The notes: generated by a model from the sequence alone, not told the origin. DNA of 36,834 nucleotides from Dehalococcoidia bacterium (GCA_030606165.1 JAUWGZ010000003.1:1-36834); one strand, 5' to 3'. Counted from the first letter of the stretch, positions 1 to 8,796 are shown. Made by a program: numbers and translations.

Positions 1-1
1 A

Positions 2-223
2 TTTCCAGGTTTCGTTAGTGCTGAGCATATCAGAAGCGTGAAAGGCAGTCCTATTGCCGCTCTGTTATACAATTGGGCGGGACTTGAGGATTGGGATATA
101 TGGGAGAGTTCAAAGCTTAGAGAACAGCTACTACACGAGGCAGAGGCACTCTGGGTATCAGAGCCGAGGATAACAGTATATGAGGTAATACCCACATCAG
201 CATGGACAAGTATCATAGGTTAG
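2..223 (+). CDS. C-terminal fragment of an unidentified protein, open through the left edge
   Basis: Frame is open from base 2 (FPGFVSAEHIRSVKGSPIAALL...) to the stop at 223; no recognisable family. Confidence 0.35.
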   Translation, partial: FPGFVSAEHIRSVKGSPIAALLYNWAGLEDWDIWESSKLREQLLHEAEALWVSEPRITVYEVIPTSAWTSIIG

Positions 224-364
224 GTAACCGAAAATCTATGATAGCAAGGATTCTATCCCTCGCAGTTGTGGGTGTCAATCACAGCAAGGCAGAGCTTTCC
301 AAGCCATTGACTATGCCTGGGTGATACAGTATGCTTAAGTTGCATAAGCAGGAGGTACAATTAA

Positions 365-553
365 ATGAGCCAGTGGCATTATCATGTAGAAAAATACACC
401 TTTAGAGAGTTAGTAAAACCAGGGTATTTAAATTCTCTTGGAGAAGAGGGCTGGGAACTGGTTGGTTTGAAGAGACTATCAGAAACTCAGAAAGCAACTC
501 AGCAGCAATGGTTGGCAGTGTTTAAGAAGCAGCTTGGGAAAAAAGAAGGGTGA
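365..553 (+). CDS. Small DUF4177-like protein
   Basis: MSQWHYHVEKYTFRELVKPGYLNSLGEEGWELVGL...: LNxLGxEGWELV signature; AGGAGG upstream. Confidence 0.55.
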   Translation: MSQWHYHVEKYTFRELVKPGYLNSLGEEGWELVGLKRLSETQKATQQQWLAVFKKQLGKKEG

Positions 554-590
554 CCACGATTTCAGTGTTACTGCCTTTCGTGTAGTCCAA

Positions 591-634
591 GGCGTAGGTA
601 GCACCAATGCCCAGGGGCATACCCCCATATCAAT
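591..634. repeat. 44-bp direct repeat, copy 1
   Basis: ggcgtaggtagcaccaatgcccaggggcatacccccatatcaat; 41/44 identical to 2476-2519; contains atgccc-ag-gggcat inverted repeat. Confidence 0.8.
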
Positions 635-1026
635 ATGTGAACATCCAGCTTTGCCTTGTAAACAATCTAGCTTTGAATACCTGCTACTTAGACATCCCTG
701 CTCACAACCTCCGATAAAGCCTCAAGCTATCCTCAAACCTCGCTGACCGAGTGAGTGGTATAATTAGGTTTAGTTGACGAACTGCACCCCTTTGCCTGAT
801 GAGTAGGCTAGCAAGCCTGCTTAGAGAGGTAACATTTTGGCTCATAGTGGTGGCAGTACTTTGGATAAGGGGTTTTTCAGCATGGGTGACGGCGTACTAC
901 ACAGCAAAGGAGGTCTAAAAAAGGATTGAGAAAGGGGTAATCGTGGATTAAAGCATCTACTAACTGAAGAAATCTAATATCGAAGCACAGAACTTGACAA
1001 GAAGTGTGCGTTCAAAGGAGGGATAA

Positions 1027-2337
1027 GTGTTGAATCAGACCAGTCATTGGTACAAATTACAGTACCCCGAGTGTTTCGTTAATGAAGAGCTACGAATGAT
1101 GCAAACCACGCTTGCCGATTTTGTCGACAAGGAGATTATGCCGGTTCGTGATAAGATTGATGATGATGTAACCCACGAAGAAATAATTACTCCCATCCTG
1201 AAGAAATTACAGGTAGGCCTGGGCTACCAGAAAAACAAGATACCCCAAGACTTCGGCGGCAACCAGCAGCTTTCCATGGTCGGGGATGCCCTAATACAGG
1301 AGCAGCTTTCCCGCGCTGACTACGGCATAAGCCTCCACAGCGCCTGCACCGACTGGGGGCTGGTACCAGCTGCCCTTGCCTACTTCTCACCATCGCCAAC
1401 AGGGAAGGCATGGGGAAAAGCAGTGTTCAGGGAATTTGCCCCCAGGTTCACCGGCAATGAGCTAGCCGTTGCCTGCATGAACTTCAGTGAAGAAGACTCC
1501 GCCTGTGATGTTGAGAACCCGCTTAACGAGGGCAGGACGGTAAAGGTGAGGGCAGAGCTTAAGGGCGACGAATGGGTGGTAAACGGTAATAAGTTATGGG
1601 CATCCAATGCCGGCATTGCCGACCTCAACTGTGTGGTCTGCAATATGGACCCGAAGCTGGGAATAGCTGGCTTTGCCCTGGTCTATGTTCCTGAACCGTG
1701 GACAGGGGTCTCCCATGGTAAATTCGAGGTCAAGTGCGGGGCTAACGCTGACAGGAATACTCCCACCTATTTTGACAACGTCAGGGTGCCCAAGGAGTGG
1801 GGAATACAGGGGCCTGAGGCCTGGGCCATTTTCACCAATACCGTGTCTGCCCCCATGTCCCTGAATGCCGCCAACGCCATTGGTACTCTGCAGGGGGCCT
1901 TTGACCTCCTGGTTGAGTATACCGGGCAGAGAGTGGCTGGGGGCAAACCGGTCAACCAGCACCTCCATGCGGCCATGATACTGGGCGAGATGGCAGCGTT
2001 TATATCCGTGGGCAGAGCCGCCGTTCTGGAGCTAGCTCACCAGTATGACCATCAGGATATCTATGGTCCGTGGAACTCGGAAAGCATGATGGCTAAAGGA
2101 CATGCAGTGCACGCCTATATTACCCGCACCGTGCCCGACCTGGTATCAAGGGGCTTAGAACTGATGGGTTCCTTTGGCCTTGTCCGGGAAAACGGTTACG
2201 AGAAGTATTACCGTGATGCCGTAGTGCTGAAAATAGTCCTGGGCGGCTCACACTTGGGTTACTTTGAAACCTGCAAGCAGTTCTATGACCTGGACTACTC
2301 CTCGTTTGGCCTGGGAAAGCTTCACGAGCCAGCTTAA
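1027..2337 (+). CDS. Acyl-CoA dehydrogenase family protein
   Basis: Full-length ACAD architecture (IPQDFGG, VNGNKLWASNAG, C-terminal helical domain with LELMGSFGLVRENGYEKYYRDA); GGAGG RBS upstream. Confidence 0.85.
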   Translation: MLNQTSHWYKLQYPECFVNEELRMMQTTLADFVDKEIMPVRDKIDDDVTHEEIITPILKKLQVGLGYQKNKIPQDFGGNQQLSMVGDALIQEQLSRADYGISLHSACTDWGLVPAALAYFSPSPTGKAWGKAVFREFAPRFTGNELAVACMNFSEEDSACDVENPLNEGRTVKVRAELKGDEWVVNGNKLWASNAGIADLNCVVCNMDPKLGIAGFALVYVPEPWTGVSHGKFEVKCGANADRNTPTYFDNVRVPKEWGIQGPEAWAIFTNTVSAPMSLNAANAIGTLQGAFDLLVEYTGQRVAGGKPVNQHLHAAMILGEMAAFISVGRAAVLELAHQYDHQDIYGPWNSESMMAKGHAVHAYITRTVPDLVSRGLELMGSFGLVRENGYEKYYRDAVVLKIVLGGSHLGYFETCKQFYDLDYSSFGLGKLHEPA

Positions 2338-2475
2338 CTCCACTCCCGCCTCTTTAAGTCAGGTCTTAGTGATACCTCGCAAGACCAAGAAGTATCGAGG
2401 AGGAGCTACGAGAGGCCTTAGTCTAGATATTAGCCAAACCTGAGATTTTTATGAGAAGGCAACTTCAGGTGGCTA

Positions 2476-2519
2476 GGCGTAGGTAGCGCCAATGCCCAGG
2501 GGCATACACCCATACCAAT
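2476..2519. repeat. 44-bp direct repeat, copy 2
   Basis: ggcgtaggtagcgccaatgcccaggggcatacacccataccaat; same orientation as 591-634. Confidence 0.8.
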
Positions 2520-2569
2520 CCTGAGCAAAAACAGCTAAGGACACCAGGCGTTGTGAAATCAGGATCGCC

Positions 2570-2842
2570 TTACTCTTTACCTTCCGTTTCCCTGACGTGT
2601 AAATAAATGCCAACTGCCCAGCCAAGCCAGCAACCCAAGCCGAATATCAAGCTGGCGATTGCCAGTAGAAACCAGGATGTCGAATAAAGCCCGATAACAA
2701 ATTTGCCACTTGCCTCGGCAATAATTCCGACTATAGCGAATGCAACGCCGAGCCAGGTCGCAATACTGCCCATAATTCCCATACGCCCGCGATTGCGCTT
2801 GGTGAATCCAGGTCCCGTCCACATTTCCATCATGGTTATCAC
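2570..2842 (-). CDS. Small membrane protein
   Basis: Two hydrophobic segments (IATWLGVAFAIVGIIAEA; WFLLAIASLIFGLGCWLGWAVGIYL). Confidence 0.55.
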   Translation of the reverse strand: MITMMEMWTGPGFTKRNRGRMGIMGSIATWLGVAFAIVGIIAEASGKFVIGLYSTSWFLLAIASLIFGLGCWLGWAVGIYLHVRETEGKE

Positions 2843-2858
2843 CCCCTTTCTTTTGTAT

Positions 2859-3419
2859 TCAGGATTTCGGTAATCCTATCCATCTTGGCGTTCTCTCCAT
2901 GTATTCTCGGTAAGCATCACCGTACTTCTCAAGGCACATTTGCTCCTCCGAGCCTGCATATATGAGGCTAAGAGCTGTATATGCAATGGTTAGCAGCAAG
3001 AAAAGCCACGAAGCTGAGGCTATACCCACCCCGATGAACATTACTAACTGGCTGATGTACATGAGATGTCTGGAGTAGCGGTATAGTCCCGTGGTTATTG
3101 GTTTCTCACCAATCGAGGTAGTAACGAAGGACACTATAACTATGATGTAGGTAACTACGCCGACCAGGGCAATGGGAAGACCTGCGTAAAACCATATCGT
3201 ACCCAGCCGCAGCGGCAGGAAGATAGAGTACACGAAGGCCAAAGCCCAGAGTATCCACTCCATATAGTATACAGCCTTATGAACCCCGCCATACGATTTC
3301 AATGAGTCTTCTACCAAACCTTTATGAACTCTCATAATTATGGGCATGGGCAAGAAATTGATAAGCATGAAAATCCAGGCATTCCAGACACCTATTTCAA
3401 AGACTGGTATAGCTGACAT
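2859..3419 (-). CDS. Isoprenylcysteine carboxyl methyltransferase / phospholipid methyltransferase-like membrane protein
   Basis: LYRYSRHLMYISQLVMFIGVGIA...EEQMCLEKYGDAYREYMERTPRWIG is typical of the ICMT/PEMT fold. Confidence 0.75.
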   Translation of the reverse strand: MSAIPVFEIGVWNAWIFMLINFLPMPIIMRVHKGLVEDSLKSYGGVHKAVYYMEWILWALAFVYSIFLPLRLGTIWFYAGLPIALVGVVTYIIVIVSFVTTSIGEKPITTGLYRYSRHLMYISQLVMFIGVGIASASWLFLLLTIAYTALSLIYAGSEEQMCLEKYGDAYREYMERTPRWIGLPKS

Positions 3420-3642
3420 GATTTACTTCCTTTTTACAACATTTTTGAGGTTAACATATACGTTGGAGACTGAGTGTAGTCCTCTGTGATTTTATTGTCA
3501 ACAGGCACCTGGTTACCGGCTCAGAGGAATACCACCTTGCAGGACAAGGTAATTCAAATACCAAACCTTGAACCTGAAAAATGATTGAAGAGTTTCGAGA
3601 AATGGGTTACCTGTATCTCCAGAATGGTAATACCATTACCTA

Positions 3643-3718
3643 TGGTGGGCGGTAGAGGACTTGAACCTCTGACCTCCTGTGTGTAAGACAGGCGCTCTCA
3701 CCACTGAGCTAACCGCCC
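3643..3718 (-). tRNA. tRNA-Val (anticodon TAC), encoded CCA
   Basis: GGGCGGT acceptor pairs ACCGCCC; anticodon arm cctgt-cttacac-acagg; GGTTCAAGTCC T-loop; CCA encoded. Confidence 0.95.
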
Positions 3719-3719
3719 A

Positions 3720-3796
3720 TGGCACGCCTGGCGGGATTTGAACCCGCGACCTCAGCCTCCGCAGGGCTGCGCTCTATCCAGCTGAGCTACAGGCGC
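3720..3796 (-). tRNA. tRNA-Arg (anticodon GCG), encoded CCA
   Basis: GCGCCTG acceptor; anticodon arm cagcc-ctgcgga-ggctg; GGGTTCAAATCCC T-arm; CCA encoded. Confidence 0.93.
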
Positions 3797-3813
3797 ATGC
3801 ACACCCATTAAAT

Positions 3814-3899
3814 TGGTGCCGAAGGAGGGATTTGAACCCTCACGTCCTTAAGGACACTACGCCCTGAACGTAGCGCGTCTGCCTTTCCGCCACTTCGGC
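3814..3899 (-). tRNA. tRNA-Leu (anticodon CAG), long variable arm, encoded CCA
   Basis: GCCGAAG acceptor; anticodon arm ctacg-ttcaggg-cgtag; variable arm tgtccttaaggacg; CCA encoded. Confidence 0.95.
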
Positions 3900-3913
3900 A
3901 TCTAATCCTCTGT

Positions 3914-4309
3914 CTAAAATTCTCTCTTTCCCAGGGAGACAAAAATAACTGCCAATAACCCCAATAGATTGAGGGGAATAAGGGCACAGATAGCCCCGGC
4001 TAAGGACAGGCCAAAACTTTTCCTTCTTATGGCCGAGATGCCACCTGCTATGGCTATTATACCCAGGACAAGAAGAAGTCCTCCTATAATAATCAACCAA
4101 ATTGGGACGACAGCTATGCTATGTTCAAACCAAGACCAACCGCCTGGAATGCCTGGCAAGAATGAAGAAAGCCACAGCCTGAGCGGTATGCTGAGGCTTA
4201 CTAAAGCCACCATTATCCCTCCACCAATTACCTCAAATGCTCCCACTACTATACTTAAGACTCCGCCAGCGCTAAGTAACCCGCCCCTGTCATTACCATT
4301 ATATGCCAT
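3914..4309 (-). CDS. Small membrane protein
   Basis: Several hydrophobic helices (GGVLSIVVGAFEVIGGGIMVALV; VVPIWLIIIGGLLLVLGIIAIAGGI); lies between tRNA genes. Confidence 0.6.
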   Translation of the reverse strand: MAYNGNDRGGLLSAGGVLSIVVGAFEVIGGGIMVALVSLSIPLRLWLSSFLPGIPGGWSWFEHSIAVVPIWLIIIGGLLLVLGIIAIAGGISAIRRKSFGLSLAGAICALIPLNLLGLLAVIFVSLGKREF

Positions 4310-4330
4310 TTCCTTTTCCTCCTCATTTTA

Positions 4331-4406
4331 TGGTGGGCAGTACTGGACTTGAACCAGTGACCTCTTGCGTGTGAAGCAAGCGCTCTAACCGCTGAGCTAA
4401 CCGCCC
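4331..4406 (-). tRNA. tRNA-Val (anticodon CAC), encoded CCA
   Basis: Acceptor GGGCGGT/ACTGCCC with one mismatch; anticodon arm cttgc-ttcacac-gcaag; CCA encoded. Confidence 0.92.
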
Positions 4407-4790
4407 ATGCTTATTATTTATTAAGATATATTAACTTTACCATACACGCAAGCGGCATCTCAATTCAATCACTACACCTATTTGATAATTCAACTTCCAA
4501 CACCAGAACGGCATTTACTGGATTAGCAATTACATATATCTTCTCTTGCTTCTTCTCTTTCGGTAGCTTGTCGCAAGCGACCACCATCGCCTGTCGCTTT
4601 GCACTACAATGGCCTCAAAGGCACTTCAGAGCCCCTGGAGGCCTTATCAATCACTCCATCCATGGTTTACCCTACCCCCTAGTTCACCCCCAAAACTTCG
4701 TTTTCTCCATTCATGGGACTAAATAATCATGGAGGGGATATTTCATCCTCAGCCGAGCCAGGAGCAGAGGGTAATTATGAAATGCTTAAA

Positions 4791-6137
4791 TCAGTAGCGT
4801 TTAGCTTGCCGTGTAGGCTTTACATTGCCCCGGTAATCGGGAGCGGTGATGTTGAATACCAGGCTTATCATTGGGTCCACCATTCGTGAACTGATTCGTG
4901 TTTCAATCTCGTCTAAAGAGAGACATGTAGTGACCACCATTGGCAACTTGGCATTATAACGGTAGTTTATCAATTGGTATAGCTTCTCCTGAGCCCAGGG
5001 CGTGGCCGATTGTTCCCCGAAGTCATCGAGTATCAGCAATGGAACTTCTTTGATCCTCTCAGAAAACTCGTCGTAGGATATTTTGCTATCCGGACTGAAT
5101 GTAGAACGTAAATGGTCGAGAAGGTCAGGAACAACCACAAAAAAGACTGGTTTTCCCTGCGCCAGCTGAAAATTAGCGATAGCCGCTGCCAGATGAGTTT
5201 TGCCACAACCATTGATACCGTGGAATATCAACCAGCCTTCCGGGGAGCGAGCGAATTCTACTGCTAAGTTGAAAGCCTGGCGCAAGTTTTGCCGCTGTTC
5301 CAGAGGAAGTTCCAGTCTTTTGTGGTCAAAATTATCAAAGGTCATATTCCGTAATAGCTCTAATTTTAAGCCACCCTGGGATTCCAGGGGCGATGCTGGC
5401 TCAATCGTCCATACCTGGCAGAACTCATTATTGGCAAGATGGCCGCGTAAGCGTTCATCCATTCTTTCCAGCGGTATATCGGTGATAATTACCGTGGCCA
5501 GCCTGGCATTGAAGCGATGATGAAGGAGTTGCTCTAGCTTCTCTTTAGCCCAGGTAGTAGCGCTTCCCAGAGTAAGGTCATCAAGCACTAATAGAGGCAC
5601 ATTCTTTACTCGCTCAAACAGCTCGTCATAAGTGGTGTCACTTGTGGGGCTGAAAGCGGAGCGGAGGTGGTCAAGGAGGTCAGCAGCACCGATATAAAAC
5701 ACAGGTTCCCCCAAGCTGAGACGGTGATTAGCGATAGCACAAGCCAGGTGTGTTTTACCAGAGCCGCTGGGACCTAAAAATACCAGCCAACCCTCGGGAT
5801 TATCAGCAAAGACTTTGGCAGCCTGGTAAACCTGAGCAAAGTGCTCCTGAGATTCTTCGCTTCGCTCAGAATGACGGGTAGTCCTTCCTTTAGGAGATAA
5901 ATTGTCAAAGGTAAGCTGCGACAGGGAACCCAAATTGCTGTATTTCTCAAGATACTCTGTTTTTTTCTTTCTCAGCTCCCCCTTACTGCATTGGCAGGGT
6001 ACCACCCGGCTGAAATCAACTTGCCCTGAATCCAGAGCAGGATGAACAAAGCCCGCCCCTTTGCAAACAGGGCAGATTTCACCTGCGCCTTCTTCTATCG
6101 AGGGCAAGGGAGCATTACCTTCTGACCATGTGTCCAT
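4791..6137 (-). CDS. Tandem DnaC/IstB-type AAA+ ATPase (putative helicase loader) with N-terminal Cys cluster
   Basis: Two Walker A (GPSGSGKTHLA, GINGCGKTHLA) and two Walker B (LLVLDDL, LLILDDF); N-terminal CPVCKGAG...CQC. ORF opens at 6227; ATG at 6137 (MDTWSEG) preferred to reduce overlap with the upstream gene. Confidence 0.85.
   Translation of the reverse strand: MDTWSEGNAPLPSIEEGAGEICPVCKGAGFVHPALDSGQVDFSRVVPCQCSKGELRKKKTEYLEKYSNLGSLSQLTFDNLSPKGRTTRHSERSEESQEHFAQVYQAAKVFADNPEGWLVFLGPSGSGKTHLACAIANHRLSLGEPVFYIGAADLLDHLRSAFSPTSDTTYDELFERVKNVPLLVLDDLTLGSATTWAKEKLEQLLHHRFNARLATVIITDIPLERMDERLRGHLANNEFCQVWTIEPASPLESQGGLKLELLRNMTFDNFDHKRLELPLEQRQNLRQAFNLAVEFARSPEGWLIFHGINGCGKTHLAAAIANFQLAQGKPVFFVVVPDLLDHLRSTFSPDSKISYDEFSERIKEVPLLILDDFGEQSATPWAQEKLYQLINYRYNAKLPMVVTTCLSLDEIETRISSRMVDPMISLVFNITAPDYRGNVKPTRQAKRY
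5851..5876. repeat. Interspersed-repeat-like sequence inside the DnaC-like CDS
   Basis: gattcttcgcttcgctcagaatgacg, giving RHSERSEESQ in the protein; matches a repeat type common in many bacterial genomes. Confidence 0.7.
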
Positions 6138-6762
6138 ATCGGCCCTTGATGTATTTGTCAGGGTCAATCTTCTTAATACGTCTCCTATGTTCTCCACTGT
6201 CCTTACCTTCGCTAGCCCATCTTTCAAGGATGCGGGCGATATATTTCCAACTGCGCTTATTCAGCGTAACTGCTTCCTTAAAGGCTTCTTCAATCCACTG
6301 GGGTGGATAAAGCTTCTCCGCTTCCTTAAGTTCTTCAACAATCAGGGGCGTTATCATGCCGATATTCTGCTCGTAGAGAGCAAAGATGTTGACAGCCTGC
6401 CCGCCAGGGCTTGGCAGGCGGGCCGGCGGCTGATGGCTATCAGCGGTCAGAGAGTAAACATCCTCGAGCACTCCATTTATATTTAAAGTCGAGTGTAATA
6501 GAGCACCGTGCTCTACAGCCGAGTTCAAAGCCTGGCGGAGTGTCTTCTCGCCCATCGTAGCCAATAGTTCATGGGATAGCAATTCCTTATAAGTGACAAA
6601 ATAGGGACGCTCTTGCTTTCGCAGGATAAGATAAGAGACATATAACACTATCTTAAGTTCAGCCAGGTCTTGAATTTTAGGTATCGCCTGGGTAAAGAAA
6701 GAGTCAGGCAAGGAGATAAAATCTGTTTTCCTTTGAGAGCTTGCTAATTGCCGGTTAGGCAT
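6115..6762 (-). CDS. DnaD-domain replication protein
   Basis: N-terminal winged-helix-like region; C-terminal LYEQNIGMITPLIVEELKEAEKLYPPQWIEEAFKEAVTLNKRSWKYIARILERWASEG is DnaD-like; adjacent to dnaB. Confidence 0.75.
   Translation of the reverse strand: MPNRQLASSQRKTDFISLPDSFFTQAIPKIQDLAELKIVLYVSYLILRKQERPYFVTYKELLSHELLATMGEKTLRQALNSAVEHGALLHSTLNINGVLEDVYSLTADSHQPPARLPSPGGQAVNIFALYEQNIGMITPLIVEELKEAEKLYPPQWIEEAFKEAVTLNKRSWKYIARILERWASEGKDSGEHRRRIKKIDPDKYIKGRYGHMVRR
6396..6422. repeat. GC-rich imperfect inverted repeat inside the DnaD-like CDS
   Basis: cctgcccgccagggcttggcaggcggg, encoded in the interdomain linker (PARLPSPGGQA). Confidence 0.5.
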
Positions 6763-6772
6763 CTTTTCACCC

Positions 6773-8149
6773 TTAAGAGGCGGAAATCAGCTCAGCCTCT
6801 AAATTATCAAATTTGACAACCCTGCTCAGGAAGCGCAGCTTAATTTGTCCTAAAGGACCATTGCGGTGTTTGGCTATGTTAATATCGGCGATGCCGCGGG
6901 GATAAGGTTCCTTTTCAATATCATGCACCTTGCTCCAGTCTTCGGCGGAAAAATACATGTCGTCTCGATAGATGAAAAGAACGACATCAGCATCTTGCTC
7001 GATACTGCCACTTTCGCGCAAGTCAGCAAGCTGAGGTACATGGGAGGCTCGCCATTCTACGGCTCGACTGAGTTGGGACACCGCTAGTATGGGCACATTT
7101 AGCTCCCTGGCCAGGGTTTTTAAGGCACGGGTTATCTTGCTAATTTCCTGGACCCGAGTTTCATTCTTGCCATCGCCTTGTATCAGTTGTAGATAATCCA
7201 CGATAATCAGGTCGATGTTGCGTTCGAAGTGAAGGCGTCGTGCCTTACTTCTTATATCCAAAGCGCGAAGTTGAGGCGAATCATCAATATAAATCGGCGC
7301 CTCGGATAAGACGCCGCTGGCTTCCATAATTTTTATCTCATCTTTCTCACCAAAGCGCCCAAGACGAACCTTTCTAGAATCCACCCCAGATTCGCTGGAC
7401 AGAAGCCTCTGCACCACCGCGTCTCGGGACATCTCTAAGCTGCATAAAGCAACGCAAGCCTTCTGGTTAATAGCGGCATTTCTGGCAATATTCAGGGCCA
7501 GGCTCGTTTTGCCCAAGCTAGGCCTGGCAGCCAAAACAATTAAGTCAGACCTCTGTAATCCTCCCAAAAAATCATCCAGGGCGGCAAAACCAGTCAGAAT
7601 ATGAAGTATTTCCCCTTCCCGCGGTGCGGTAGACGAACCAGCCTCCTCGAAGTATTGGCCCAAAGCATCCCGAATGGGGACGAAATCCCGGGGTTCCCGC
7701 CTCATTCGCACTTGAAACAGGATATCTTCAGCTTTATTGAGGCTAGCCTCAACCTCCGGGCTGGCTTCGTAGCCAAGAGCTTCGATTTGCCCAGCGGCAG
7801 CGATCAGCCGCCGCATTATTGCTGCATTGGATACTATTTGAGCATAATATTCAACATGGAGGGATGTGGGCACATTACTTATTAAATGGCTCAAGAAGGC
7901 AGCACCGCCGATTTGCTCCAGCTTGTCCTGACGCATTAGCTCATGAGCCACTGTAATCTGGTTTATAGCTTCGTTGCGCTGATAAAGAGAGAGACACGCC
8001 TGGTAAATCACCCGATTTGTTTCTGAAAAAAAATCCTCGGCCTTGAGGGAAACGGCGACTTTCAATATGGCCTCAGGGTCAATAAGCAGAGACCCAACTA
8101 CTGCCTCCTCAGCTTCAATATCATGGGGTGGTAATTTTTCCTCTGCCAT
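6773..8149 (-). CDS. dnaB: Replicative DNA helicase DnaB
   Basis: PHDIEAEEAVVGSLLIDPEA; Walker A-like ARPSLGKTSLALNIARNAA; IIVDYLQLI; REGSIEQDADVV-like RESGSIEQDADVVLFIYRD. Confidence 0.97.
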   Translation of the reverse strand: MAEEKLPPHDIEAEEAVVGSLLIDPEAILKVAVSLKAEDFFSETNRVIYQACLSLYQRNEAINQITVAHELMRQDKLEQIGGAAFLSHLISNVPTSLHVEYYAQIVSNAAIMRRLIAAAGQIEALGYEASPEVEASLNKAEDILFQVRMRREPRDFVPIRDALGQYFEEAGSSTAPREGEILHILTGFAALDDFLGGLQRSDLIVLAARPSLGKTSLALNIARNAAINQKACVALCSLEMSRDAVVQRLLSSESGVDSRKVRLGRFGEKDEIKIMEASGVLSEAPIYIDDSPQLRALDIRSKARRLHFERNIDLIIVDYLQLIQGDGKNETRVQEISKITRALKTLARELNVPILAVSQLSRAVEWRASHVPQLADLRESGSIEQDADVVLFIYRDDMYFSAEDWSKVHDIEKEPYPRGIADINIAKHRNGPLGQIKLRFLSRVVKFDNLEAELISAS

Positions 8150-8151
8150 GC

Positions 8152-8760
8152 CTAATCTTTCTCTTTCTTCTTCCCTGGCTTTTTCTCTGCCTTCTTCTCT
8201 GCCTTCTTCTCCGCCTTTTTCTCTTTCTCCTTCTCTGCCTTCTTCCCTGGCTTTTTCTCTGCCTTTTTCTCTGTCTTCTTCTCCGCTTTTTTCTCTGTCT
8301 TCTTCTCTTTCTCTTTCCCTTCTTCGATAACCACCGTAATTTGCGGATTAAGGTCGCTGGCTAACTTAACAGCTACTTCATAGCTGCCTGTTTTGCGTAA
8401 AGATTCCCCTATGTCTATTTTCTTCTTATCAATAACAGACCCTATGGCCTGACTTAATTCTTCAGCTACGTCGGCAGCGGTAATAGAGCCAAACAAGCGC
8501 TCTCCGGCACCCATGCGAGCTTTAAAACGAATTTCCTTTCCCTCAATTTGCTGAGCCAGTTCAACTAGTTTATCCCGGTCAATACTTTCCTCAAGCTTCT
8601 CCTTCTCTAGACTGGACTCTACTTGTTTAATGACCGCGGGGGTGGCTAGCAAAGCTAAACCCCGAGGCAAAAGGAAATGCCTGGCATAACCTTTGCTTAC
8701 CTCCTTTATCTCTCCAGCCTTTCCCTTTCCGGGGAGGTCTTCTAGTAAAACAACTTTCAT
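8152..8760 (-). CDS. rplI: Ribosomal protein bL9 with long Lys/Glu-rich C-terminal tail
   Basis: [36 protein letters not shown]; start at 8760 after GAGGAGG; tail [11 protein letters not shown]... Confidence 0.95.
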   Translation of the reverse strand: MKVVLLEDLPGKGKAGEIKEVSKGYARHFLLPRGLALLATPAVIKQVESSLEKEKLEESIDRDKLVELAQQIEGKEIRFKARMGAGERLFGSITAADVAEELSQAIGSVIDKKKIDIGESLRKTGSYEVAVKLASDLNPQITVVIEEGKEKEKKTEKKAEKKTEKKAEKKPGKKAEKEKEKKAEKKAEKKAEKKPGKKKEKD

Positions 8761-8772
8761 AAAATTCCTCCT

Positions 8773-8796
8773 CAGCACTCAGCGCGCTGAGTGCTG
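8773..8796. promoter_or_regulatory. Perfect 24-bp palindrome abutting the rplI Shine-Dalgarno; CIRCE-like half-sites
   Basis: cagcactcagcg/cgctgagtgctg; AGCACTC-N8-GAGTGCT. Confidence 0.55.

Noticed and set aside
534-746. 70-aa ORF MGKKKGDHDFSV...
   Set aside because: It overlaps the end of the DUF4177-like gene and contains the 44-bp repeat; no protein-family signature, so probably non-coding.
796-830. ctgatga followed by an aggct-agca-agcct hairpin, hammerhead-ribozyme-like
   Set aside because: The required GAAA after stem II is absent (reads ttag) and no cleavage-site stem could be assembled.
3624-3638. aatggta-a-taccatt palindrome downstream of the tRNA cluster
   Set aside because: Short, AT-rich, without a T-run; too weak to call a terminator.
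4611-4643. ggcctc...gaggcc inverted repeat in the intergenic region
   Set aside because: Only 6 bp with a long loop and no T-run or other context; may be chance.
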